From: Thermoplasmata archaeon
GTDB lineage: Archaea; Thermoplasmatota; Thermoplasmata; Thermoplasmatales; Thermoplasmataceae
DNA: 23,030 nt
Assembly: GCA_021793945.1 (NCBI GenBank)
Contig: JAJYRT010000015.1
Location: 1 to 23,030, forward strand
Reading direction: 5' to 3'
The notes under the pieces were generated by a model that was given only the letters and a program-made list of their open reading frames with translations, was not told where the DNA came from and did no database searches. Positions 15,333 through 21,027 of the stretch are shown here, one piece after another. Position 1 is the first letter of the stretch. The number at the start of each line of letters is the position of its first letter. The position numbers and the translations under genes were made by a program.

Positions 15333-16118
15333 ATGACTGACCTGAGTGGAAAGGTTGCACTGGTGAGCGCTTCGAGTTCAGGCATTGGCAGGTCCACAGC
15401 AAAGGTCCTTGCCTCTGATGGCTGCAGGATGCACATATTCTCTAGCAACGAGGATAAAATCAGCAGAGCTGCAGGCTATATCGGAGCAGCATCGGGACAG
15501 CAGGTAAATTACAGCGTCGGAAGCCTGGCTGTTCCATCAGATGTCAGAAGAATAATTGATGAGGCGAAGCTGAAGACAGGCAATATAGACTGCCTGATCA
15601 TGAACTACGGTGATCCAAAGGTCGCACCTTTTCTGGAAATAAGCGAAGAGGACTGGGACTTCAGCATAAATATGATACTGAGAAGCACCATAACCATGGT
15701 CAGGGGGGTTCTGCCTTACATGCTTAACCATGGAGGACGAGTGGTTTTCATAACGTCCATGACAACCAAGCAGCCGTTGCAGAATTTTTCGATCTCAGCA
15801 TCATTGAGATCAGCGGTAGTCAGCCTTTCCAAGGTCCTGTCCATGGAATACGCTTCAAGAGGGATAACATTCAACAGCATATCACAGGGGTATTTCCAGA
15901 CACCGAGGCTCGAGAGCATAGCGAAGAAAAATTCCAAAAGCTTGGGCATCTCGATGGATGAGGCGTACCAGAAAATAAGGGACGAGATTCCGGCCGGCAG
16001 ATTCGGGGATCCTGAAGAGATCGGGCACCTGGTCTCCTTCCTTTGCTCCAACGATGCAGCCTACATAAACGGAGCAAATATACAGATAGACGGTGGTGTG
16101 ATCAGGTTTCCATTCTGA
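15333..16118 (+). CDS. Atypical short-chain dehydrogenase/reductase-fold protein
   Basis: The 261-aa protein starts MTDLSGKVALVSASSSGIGRSTAKVLA, the SDR Rossmann fold with an altered TGxxxGxG motif (SASSSGIG). It keeps the NYG turn (normally NAG), a Ser in VVFITSM and the C-terminal INGANIQIDGG strand. Where classical SDRs have Tyr-x3-Lys, it reads NFSISASLRSAVVSL, so the catalytic Tyr and Lys are absent. That pattern (S...R in place of YxxxK) resembles the beta-ketoacyl-reductase-like subgroup with an incomplete catalytic tetrad. It may be a reductase with a different mechanism or a non-catalytic protein. The neighbours are remnants, so context gives no substrate. Fold assignment is certain, function is not. 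Confidence 0.85.
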   Translation: MTDLSGKVALVSASSSGIGRSTAKVLASDGCRMHIFSSNEDKISRAAGYIGAASGQQVNYSVGSLAVPSDVRRIIDEAKLKTGNIDCLIMNYGDPKVAPFLEISEEDWDFSINMILRSTITMVRGVLPYMLNHGGRVVFITSMTTKQPLQNFSISASLRSAVVSLSKVLSMEYASRGITFNSISQGYFQTPRLESIAKKNSKSLGISMDEAYQKIRDEIPAGRFGDPEEIGHLVSFLCSNDAAYINGANIQIDGGVIRFPF

Positions 16119-16184
16119 TCCACAGACGCTATCTGAACCAAGTTTTCCCAATGCTGAAAAGGCACTTCAAGAGGCCTTGATCCT

Positions 16185-16433
16185 CTATACCAAGCAACAA
16201 ACTCGACGGAAGGATACAGCCTGACTGTAGCACCGCACCCTGTGAAAGGCATGCAGGAAACAGTTTGACTCGCGCCTGCCGCCACTGAAGTAGTCAATGG
16301 CAACACGTCTGAAGTCGAAAGCGAATTCAGGCTTCTCCACCTGGATCACAAAATTAGCGCCAATATTTGTCAGAAAGCGAAGTTTGTCTACGGAATGGAC
16401 CTGCCAGGATTCGCTTATTGTTTTAGGGGTACA
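16185..16433 (-). pseudogene. Decayed coding fragment, possibly transposase-derived
   Basis: Between TAG at 16434-16436 and TAG at 16185-16187 the minus strand encodes 82 residues. The first part, SWQVHSVDKLRFLTNIG followed by ANFVIQVEKPEFAFDFRRV, reads like an alpha/beta protein and resembles the style of DDE transposase cores, but I cannot name a family. The later part (HAFHRVRCYSQAVSFRRVCCLV) loses that character. No start codon with promoter is present. I infer a frameshifted remnant. Confidence 0.3.
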
Positions 16434-16522
16434 CTATACTTTCGCACATTCGCAACCAATAACTTATAATTCCAGCCAATATCGTAAACAAGTTTTTTAA
16501 GGTGGGTTCATTCATTTCATTA

Positions 16523-16573
16523 ATGACCTCTGCTAATGAAGTCAGGAAGAACATACTGAAATTCAAGGCATAA
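16523..16573 (+). CDS. Possible 16-aa leaderless peptide
   Basis: MTSANEVRKNILKFKA is encoded after an A+T element (tttttaa, 16493-16500) centred about 27 nt upstream, the spacing used by leaderless genes here. It may be a leader peptide for the methyltransferase at 16607, a gene remnant, or chance. Confidence 0.15.
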   Translation: MTSANEVRKNILKFKA

Positions 16574-16606
16574 ATACAATTTCGTGAGAAACAAGGTGCT
16601 TCATCA

Positions 16607-17233
16607 GTGATTGCAAAAACTCCCAGGGAATTTTACACAGAGATTGGATTCGAATGGCTTTCAGAAAGAAAGAGCTCAGTTATGACAGAGAATGAACTGG
16701 CTTATCTCACAGAATTGCTAAAAAAGGGTTGGAAGATCCTGGATCTGGCTTGCGGATATGGCAGGTTCTCTATTCCTCTGGCTGCAATGGGGTACAGGGT
16801 GGAGGGAATAGACATAACTCCAATCTTTATTGAAAAGGCCAAGGAAGAGGCAAAGAAAAGGAACCTCAACATTGAATTCAGGGTTGGGGACATGAGAAGC
16901 CTCCCATACCAAGACAGTTCATTTGATTCGGTTATTTGTATGTGGAACGCATTTAGTGAGATTGCACAGGAACAGGATCAAGTAAGGGTCATTTCAGAAA
17001 TATTCCGGGTACTCAAGAGAGGAGGACTCGCTATCGTTGAGGTGAGAAATCACAGGTCAAGCGGACTCATCGAAGAAAATTTCATAGATGGCTATGAGGC
17101 AATGCCAAGCTACAATCATACAAGAGGAAGCGTGAAACGCTTGATGAAACTCTCGGGAGTGGATAGTTTCAAGGTATTTATTGACAAGTTTGGAGGAAGG
17201 AACAGGCTCATTTTGGAAATAGTGAAGCCCTGA
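16607..17233 (+). CDS. Class I SAM-dependent methyltransferase
   Basis: The 208-aa protein has a full set of class I motifs: ILDLACGYGRFSIPLA (motif I), VEGIDIT (acidic end of strand 2), FRVGDMRSLPYQDSSFDSVIC (motif after strand 3 and strand 4), and LKRGGLAIVEV (strand 5). This is the Methyltransf_11/25-like layout of small-molecule methyltransferases. The start is GTG at 16607, with AAGGTG about nine bases upstream. The gene abuts the accessory island on its right and decayed sequence on its left, and its A+T-richer composition resembles the island. Substrate unknown. Confidence 0.85.
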   Translation: MIAKTPREFYTEIGFEWLSERKSSVMTENELAYLTELLKKGWKILDLACGYGRFSIPLAAMGYRVEGIDITPIFIEKAKEEAKKRNLNIEFRVGDMRSLPYQDSSFDSVICMWNAFSEIAQEQDQVRVISEIFRVLKRGGLAIVEVRNHRSSGLIEENFIDGYEAMPSYNHTRGSVKRLMKLSGVDSFKVFIDKFGGRNRLILEIVKP

Positions 17234-17331
17234 TTCCTGCTACTTTATTTCATACCGAAAGGCAAAGTCTTAGTGAAGATAGATTTCAAAATGGGACCAA
17301 GGTACTTTGGAAATAAGTGATTTCCTTTTTA

Positions 17332-17372
17332 TGGACTGGTTGGGATTTGATTAAAGTCTTAAGCGAATACCA
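17332..17372. repeat. tRNA-Ala 3'-end repeat, copy A (att-like)
   Basis: Positions 17332-17350 read TGGACTGGTTGGGATTTGA, differing at two positions from the 3'-terminal 19 nt of the tRNA-Ala(CGC) gene (22906-22924, same orientation). The next 22 nt (ending TTAAGCGAATACCA) form an arm shared with copies B and C but absent from the tRNA. It marks the left border of cassette 1, 10 bp beyond the toxin stop codon. Confidence 0.8.
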
Positions 17373-17382
17373 ACTTGAACTT

Positions 17383-17637
17383 TTACCGATAATAGACACT
17401 GCTTCTGTGTCCTACTTTTAGAATCAATATTCTGACAGATTCATGTTTGATATCAAGGATCACACGATAATCTCCAACCCTCAGCCTGTAATATGGATAG
17501 CGAACTAGTTTCTCGATGTACCTTTCCGGATTCCGCGATAATAGGTCAACCTTTTCATAAATTCTCTTAGCAACAGACCTGTCAAGACGTTTAAGTTCTT
17601 TAGCGGCAGGAATGGACCAGACAATCTCGTATTCCAT
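17383..17637 (-). CDS. RelE/ParE-superfamily toxin
   Basis: The 84-aa protein shows the RelE fold: N-terminal strand YEIVWSIPAAKELKRLD, two helices, then the core YYRLRVGDYRVILDI and the C-terminal ILKVGHRSSVYYR with the basic and Tyr residues that contact mRNA in RelE-type ribosome-dependent RNases. Family members cleave mRNA on the ribosome when their antitoxin is degraded. ATG 17637 shares one base with the antitoxin stop (TAATG), so the pair is translationally coupled, antitoxin first. The stop is close to the copy A repeat, placing the pair at the left edge of cassette 1. Confidence 0.9.
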   Translation of the reverse strand: MEYEIVWSIPAAKELKRLDRSVAKRIYEKVDLLSRNPERYIEKLVRYPYYRLRVGDYRVILDIKHESVRILILKVGHRSSVYYR

Positions 17638-17858
17638 TAAAGTCCAAGATCCTTTTTCAGCTGTTCATGCGTGACAAATTTCCCGGATTCAATATCTTTC
17701 CTGGCTTCTTCAATTTCTATTCTGGTCTTCTCACCAAGTTCACTAAGGTCTTCAATCATCCTTTCTATTACTTCCTCATAGGTTTCTCTAGGATGCAGTT
17801 TCATGGACTGCAATGTCTTCTTGGTATCTTCCTTTACCTGTATCGTTGAAATTGTCAC
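17637..17858 (-). CDS. Antitoxin partner of the RelE-like toxin
   Basis: The 73-aa protein begins MTISTIQVKEDTKKTLQSMKLHPRE, a beta strand plus helix like the ribbon-helix-helix DNA-binding start of archaeal RelB/VapB-type antitoxins (TYEEVIERMIEDL follows), and ends in an acidic helical tail (EEARKDIESGKFVTHEQLKKDLGL) that would wrap the toxin. It neutralises the toxin and probably represses its own promoter. GTG 17858 is the start: it immediately follows a TATA element at 17879-17887 with leaderless spacing of 26 nt. Confidence 0.85.
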   Translation of the reverse strand: MTISTIQVKEDTKKTLQSMKLHPRETYEEVIERMIEDLSELGEKTRIEIEEARKDIESGKFVTHEQLKKDLGL

Positions 17859-18077
17859 ATTTGTCTATAGCGTTCGATAGTATAAAGTTTTCTTCAATAG
17901 TGAACGAGTGTCAAATAATCTTACAGATATGAATAAAGTATTTTTCGCTTTCCGGTTTTTGGCAACCTGAAATTATGATGAAATTTGAGCTCAATTTCAA
18001 GCCAATCGTGTGAGAATATTCCATTTGTTAACAGAAACGTGTTCAAAAAAATTAAGGAAATAAAAAAAGCCGTCACC
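17859..18077. other. Non-coding spacer within cassette 1
   Basis: The 219 bp between antitoxin and the unknown gene are A+T-rich and contain the toxin-antitoxin promoter on the left and the terminator of the unknown gene on the right. I see no other gene. Confidence 0.5.
17865..17887 (-). promoter_or_regulatory. Toxin-antitoxin promoter with possible operator
   Basis: The TATA tract (minus strand CTTTATAC, 17880-17887) sits about 26 nt before GTG 17858. Directly downstream is an imperfect inverted repeat CTAT...ATAG (17865-17880), a plausible site for ribbon-helix-helix autorepression. The operator role is inference. Confidence 0.45.
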
Positions 18078-18094
18078 CTAACGGGCAACAGTCG
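18060..18094 (-). terminator. Hairpin plus T-tract terminator
   Basis: On the minus strand, just around the stop of the 117-aa gene, GCC-C-GT pairs with AC-GGC around the loop TAGGGTG and is followed by seven T residues (18062-18068). This resembles an intrinsic terminator; T-tracts alone terminate archaeal RNA polymerase. Confidence 0.55.
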
Positions 18095-18431
18095 TGTGGT
18101 AATCAAAAGCCTTGAATTTCTTTGAGTTTCTTATCGTTCTGCTATACTCAAAAACCGCAGGCTTCATGTAGTTCTCGATGTAATCAAGAACCTCATAATC
18201 TGAGTCTTCGGCTTCAAGGAAGATCATTGATGCAAGATATGGAAGTAGCGACTTCAGCTCAAGGATGCTGAGATTGTGCTCCTGCCATATACGCCCAATC
18301 TCCTCGCTTATTGACTCAATCTCCGAAAACCTGTCTTTGCTGATATCACCCTTCTGGAAGGTGTATCTGCTCTCCATTTTCTGTTCTTCTTTTTCCTGAA
18401 CAATTTCGCTCGTATCCTTGTTGGCGGTCAT
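18078..18431 (-). CDS. Unknown acidic helical protein, 117 aa, in cassette 1
   Basis: I do not recognise this family. The protein has a charged, probably disordered N-terminus (about residues 1-22, rich in Glu, Gln and Lys) and a helical body with SEIESISEEIGRIWQEHNLSILELKSLLPYLASMIF and DYEVLDYIENYMKPAVFEY; there is no signal peptide or clear membrane helix. ATG 18431 is set by a perfect GGAGGTGA at 18437-18444, five bases upstream, and a TATA box at 18479-18486 gives a short leader of about 25 nt. This strong Shine-Dalgarno context differs from the leaderless genes around it. It shares cassette 1 with the toxin-antitoxin pair and is transcribed the same way. Confidence 0.8.
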   Translation of the reverse strand: MTANKDTSEIVQEKEEQKMESRYTFQKGDISKDRFSEIESISEEIGRIWQEHNLSILELKSLLPYLASMIFLEAEDSDYEVLDYIENYMKPAVFEYSRTIRNSKKFKAFDYHTTVAR

Positions 18432-18478
18432 TCTCTTCACCTCCAATCAATACAATGCAAAAAGTAATTTTACACTTC

Positions 18479-18486
18479 TATAAAAA
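18479..18486 (-). promoter_or_regulatory. TATA box of the unknown cassette 1 gene
   Basis: Minus-strand TTTTTATA lies so that transcription would begin near 18456, about 25 nt before ATG 18431, leaving room for the GGAGGTGA ribosome-binding site. Confidence 0.5.
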
Positions 18487-18574
18487 CTTTTCATTCCCTG
18501 TTTTTGAAAATACATGTGCCTATTATTTGCAACTACCCTTAAGAGAACTCATAGAAATAAGGTAAAAATAAGAA

Positions 18575-18615
18575 TGGACAGGTTGGGATTTCATTAAAAT
18601 TTTAAGGAAATACCA
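18575..18615. repeat. tRNA-Ala 3'-end repeat, copy B (att-like)
   Basis: Positions 18575-18593 read TGGACAGGTTGGGATTTCA, three differences from the tRNA end; 18594-18615 carry the shared arm in the form ending TTAAGGAAATACCA. It separates cassette 1 from cassette 2 and lies 14 bp from the stop of the beta-propeller gene. Confidence 0.75.
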
Positions 18616-18629
18616 GTTCTACTATGCCG

Positions 18630-19565
18630 TCAGGTTCTGTCTGCCAGTATTAAATCCTGATAAACGTCAGGCAAGAAGACGTGCACATTTGCACGGCGAT
18701 GATCTACGGTAAGGGTGTGTGCGTCAGGACCAGTTTTTATTTTCTCCACAAAGTGGAGAGCGTTTGTGTCAAATACATCTATTACTCCCGGATCCCCCAC
18801 TGCAACGTAAAGTCGATCCAAATTCCGGTTCAGCCAGATTACATCCGGTGGTCCTGACAGTGGCCCGAGAACTTCCGTTGCACCGGTTCTTAAGTTAATG
18901 CCGATTAAGGTGCCCTCATCACAGGCGCAATATAGTGTTCCGCTTTTCTTATTCTGTTCCAGTCCGTGTGGTCCTCTAGCTGGGATGTTGAATGTTCTGG
19001 AAACCTTAGAGAGATCATCGGCACCAACGGAGACTATTGAAGGCGGATCAGCAACGTTCACGAAGAATGAGTCCGTGTCTGCATTATAAAGTGCCCATCG
19101 AGTTCTTCCCTGAAGTTCGATCTTTCCTATTACTTTCCCATTGCTGGTGTCGATGAAGGTTAGAGATGGTGGAGCATTGCTCTTTTCTGCATTGCCAACA
19201 CCTGCAACCATGAGGATGTTTCTTCCTTCATCAAATGCCATGCCATTTGGCCTGACCCCAGTGGGGACACGAAATTTCTCCGTGGCTTTTTTTCCATCTA
19301 GAAGGAATACACTTGCAGTATCCTCCCCTCTATTAGAAGCAAATAGAAGTCTTCTTTTCGCTGAAACCCAAACTCCAGCTACTCCCTTATGCCCTGTGAT
19401 GGAGTATAGAAATTTCTCAGCACTTAGATCAATGACGTCCAGAGCATCGTTCGATGGGTGGGCCACGTACAAAAGATCGGACATCTCGTCCACGGCAGCA
19501 TGGTCAAATTCTCCGCCTTCCAAGTGATGAGGGAGGGGGACACGCTTAACTTCCTTGAGCGCCAT
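18630..19565 (-). CDS. YncE/YVTN-type beta-propeller protein
   Basis: The 311-aa protein is built of repeated beta-propeller blades: LLYVAHPSNDALDVIDLSAEKF, LLFASNRGEDTASVFLLD, ILMVAGVGNAE...LTFIDTSNGKVIGKIEL, TLYCACDEGTLIGINLRTG, LDRLYVAVGDPGVIDVFDT. This is the pattern of YVTN/YncE-like proteins. No signal peptide is seen when ATG 19565 is used, so it appears cytoplasmic; a longer in-frame version (from 19643) overlaps the ChrB-like gene and adds no recognisable signal sequence. It lies 32 bp after the chromate-resistance gene in the same direction. The role is unknown; partner binding or metal/oxyanion sensing are guesses from context. Confidence 0.83.
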   Translation of the reverse strand: MALKEVKRVPLPHHLEGGEFDHAAVDEMSDLLYVAHPSNDALDVIDLSAEKFLYSITGHKGVAGVWVSAKRRLLFASNRGEDTASVFLLDGKKATEKFRVPTGVRPNGMAFDEGRNILMVAGVGNAEKSNAPPSLTFIDTSNGKVIGKIELQGRTRWALYNADTDSFFVNVADPPSIVSVGADDLSKVSRTFNIPARGPHGLEQNKKSGTLYCACDEGTLIGINLRTGATEVLGPLSGPPDVIWLNRNLDRLYVAVGDPGVIDVFDTNALHFVEKIKTGPDAHTLTVDHRRANVHVFLPDVYQDLILADRT

Positions 19566-19597
19566 TACTACATTTTGCTCCTTTAAATTACGCAGGA

Positions 19598-20065
19598 TCA
19601 GTTGCTGGAGTGCTCCAGTTTTCCGCCTTCCTCTAATCTCCATTTACAGTAGGCATATAATGCATCATACAAAGGAAATTGCAATTTCATGTTCTCGTGG
19701 TCGTCCTTTGCTATTCTTCTGAATCCGAGAGCTGCTGCTTCGAGACCTGGTCCCTCTGGCTTTGCATCCGGGGGTTCCGCATCCGCAGATCTTACAATCT
19801 TTGCCAGTTCAAGCAGTGCAGGGTCTTTGAGAGCGTACTTCTTGATGATGGCATCAAAACTCACATACTCGTAACCTTTTTCTTCATAATGCATCAATTC
19901 CGCGCCCGGGGTGTCGAACGGTGTAGCATTATTCTTCTTTGCATACTCCAACACCTCTTGAGCAGGAACAAAAAAGAACTGAGCATCTTTATCGACAAAT
20001 CTGGAAATCACCCAAGGGCAAGCAATCCTATCCACTTTTGCTTTCTCTCTAGTAACCCATCGCAT
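19598..20065 (-). CDS. Chromate resistance protein, ChrB C-terminal domain type
   Basis: The 155-aa protein starts MRWVTREKAKVDRIACPWVI and continues SRFVDKDAQFFFVPAQEVLEYA, then FDTPGAELMHYEEKGYEYVSFDAII and KDDHENMKLQFPLYDALYAYCKW. These match the chromate-resistance (ChrB) domain, with its conserved CPW and DDHE...YDALY segments. In bacteria full-length ChrB regulates the chr operon in response to chromate; here only the domain exists, without an N-terminal extension. No ChrA chromate exporter is encoded in the cassette. ATG 20065 is divergent from padR and close enough to the shared TATA tract (20091-20104) for a leaderless or near-leaderless mRNA. Confidence 0.88.
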   Translation of the reverse strand: MRWVTREKAKVDRIACPWVISRFVDKDAQFFFVPAQEVLEYAKKNNATPFDTPGAELMHYEEKGYEYVSFDAIIKKYALKDPALLELAKIVRSADAEPPDAKPEGPGLEAAALGFRRIAKDDHENMKLQFPLYDALYAYCKWRLEEGGKLEHSSN

Positions 20066-20073
20066 AGTAGTTC

Positions 20074-20104
20074 ACCTACTTAGGTAGTAAATGTATATAT
20101 ATAA
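20074..20104. promoter_or_regulatory. Shared divergent promoter with palindromic TATA and putative PadR operator
   Basis: Only 57 bp separate the ChrB-like gene (start 20065) and padR (start 20123). One symmetric tract TATATATATA (20093-20102) is the only TATA candidate: its centre is about 26 nt from the padR ATG and about 32 nt from the other ATG. Beside it is the inverted repeat ACCTA-CT-TAGGT (20074-20085), between the TATA tract and the ChrB-like start, where a bound repressor would block transcription. Binding by PadR is inferred from position. Confidence 0.6.
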
Positions 20105-20122
20105 AAATTTCCTTACCTGTTC

Positions 20123-20686
20123 ATGCCGAAGAACATTCCGCAGGGCATGAAAGTTGGAACGGTATCACTCTGGCTCCTGCTTCTCTTATCTGAAAGGCCA
20201 ATGTATGGATATGAAATGATAAAGGAATTGGAAAAAAGGTTCTCCGGATTCTGGAGACCAAAGACTGGCACGATATATCCCTCCCTCGAGAAACTCGAAC
20301 AGGATGGATTTGTCACAAGCCGCGTGGAATTCAAAGATAAGTTACCTGGCCGTAAACATTATGCCTTAACCAACAAGGGGAACAAAGAGCTCAGGCGCTC
20401 TATGGTTCACTGGACAAAAATGACCGAAGTGCTCGAAAACTATCGTGAGATGCACGAGTCAATTGTGAGGCACAGGTTAGATGTGAATAGGGATGAGTTA
20501 GCAAATATTATGGAAAAATTTGGATCAGCTCTAAGGGGAGATATAATCGACACATCAAGTATTTTCAAGACCGAAGAGCGTGTAACAATCACTACCGTGG
20601 AGCCTTTGAGATTCAAATTCGTCTATGCTAAGGAGAATCAAAAATTGGAGATGCACATAGAGATAGAGTGGACTCCTGGGAAATAA
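20123..20686 (+). CDS. PadR-family transcriptional regulator
   Basis: The 187-aa protein has the PadR winged helix-turn-helix: LWLLLLLSERPMYGYEMIKELEKRF, then WRPKTGTIYPSLEKLEQDGFVTSR and the wing GRKHYALTNKGNKEL. The C-terminal half (VLENYREMHESIVRHRLDV and the last beta-rich 60 residues) is not the common four-helix PadR tail, so its ligand-binding part may be unusual. PadR regulators usually repress a divergent neighbour and respond to a toxic compound; here the neighbour is the chromate-resistance gene, sharing a TATA tract. Leaderless start at ATG 20123 is supported by 26-nt spacing. Confidence 0.9.
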   Translation: MPKNIPQGMKVGTVSLWLLLLLSERPMYGYEMIKELEKRFSGFWRPKTGTIYPSLEKLEQDGFVTSRVEFKDKLPGRKHYALTNKGNKELRRSMVHWTKMTEVLENYREMHESIVRHRLDVNRDELANIMEKFGSALRGDIIDTSSIFKTEERVTITTVEPLRFKFVYAKENQKLEMHIEIEWTPGK

Positions 20687-20938
20687 AAGCTAATACTTAA
20701 AATCGATTTCGGTACCGTGATACGTTTCTGAGATATATTCCGGCGTCTCCATCTAGATACAGATGAAAACCATATAACTTTCAGACACCAGAATTGGCCG
20801 AAGTTTTGGTGAAATCTAATGGTTTCATTTTTCGGCCGTTATTAAGATGGAGTTGAGTCGATATCTCCATAATATATCATACTTCCATACATGGAACAGT
20901 ATGTCAACAGAATAGAATAAAATGGAGTTTCATCGGAA
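20687..20938. other. Palindrome-rich non-coding interval at the right end of cassette 2
   Basis: No gene is seen. Three inverted repeats lie close together: GGCCGAA/TTCGGCC (20796-20802 with 20831-20837, plus inner TGAAA/TTTCA), ATGGAG/CTCCAT (20847-20852 with 20865-20870) and TTCCAT-AC-ATGGAA (20883-20896). They could fold in a padR 3' UTR or small RNA, or bind a recombinase. Confidence 0.5.
20796..20837. repeat. Nested inverted repeat, hairpin-capable
   Basis: Arms GGCCGAA (20796-20802) and TTCGGCC (20831-20837) pair perfectly over seven bases; inside them TGAAA (20810-20814) pairs with TTTCA (20823-20827) around an eight-base loop. The two stems would be separated by an internal loop. The plus strand does not end in a T-tract, so it is not a simple terminator. 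Confidence 0.6.
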
Positions 20939-20979
20939 TGGACCGGTCGGGATTTGATTATTGTTTTAAGCGAATACTT
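20939..20979. repeat. tRNA-Ala 3'-end repeat, copy C (att-like, perfect core)
   Basis: Positions 20939-20957 (TGGACCGGTCGGGATTTGA) are identical to the last 19 nt of the tRNA-Ala(CGC) gene, and 20958-20979 carry the shared arm (TTAAGCGAATAC core). It separates cassette 2 from cassette 3. A perfect core nearest the tRNA is what the youngest integration would show. Confidence 0.85.
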
Positions 20980-21027
20980 TTAGAGGTATTCTCTAATAAC
21001 TTTTTGGTCATTCGATTTAGTGTTTCA

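Larger units (their letters stand above)
16119..16606. other. Gene-poor interval with degraded minus-strand coding sequence
   Basis: About 490 bp without an intact gene separate the SDR from the next methyltransferase. The minus strand is open at 16185-16433 and a second, overlapping frame (around 16130-16306) is open where the first becomes less protein-like, as if one reading frame had shifted. On the plus strand a 16-codon frame at 16523-16573 follows a T-rich element. Confidence 0.45.

Noticed and set aside
16297..16500. A plus-strand reading frame of 67 codons
   Set aside because: It lies opposite the more protein-like minus-strand fragment and has no promoter or ribosome-binding site.
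18630..19643. A longer beta-propeller gene starting at 19643
   Set aside because: The extension overlaps the ChrB-like gene by 46 bases and does not form a signal peptide; ATG 19565 starts just before the first blade.
17332..20957. Copies A, B and C as extra tRNA genes
   Set aside because: Only the 3'-terminal 19 nt of a tRNA are present; no anticodon arm or 5' half follows.
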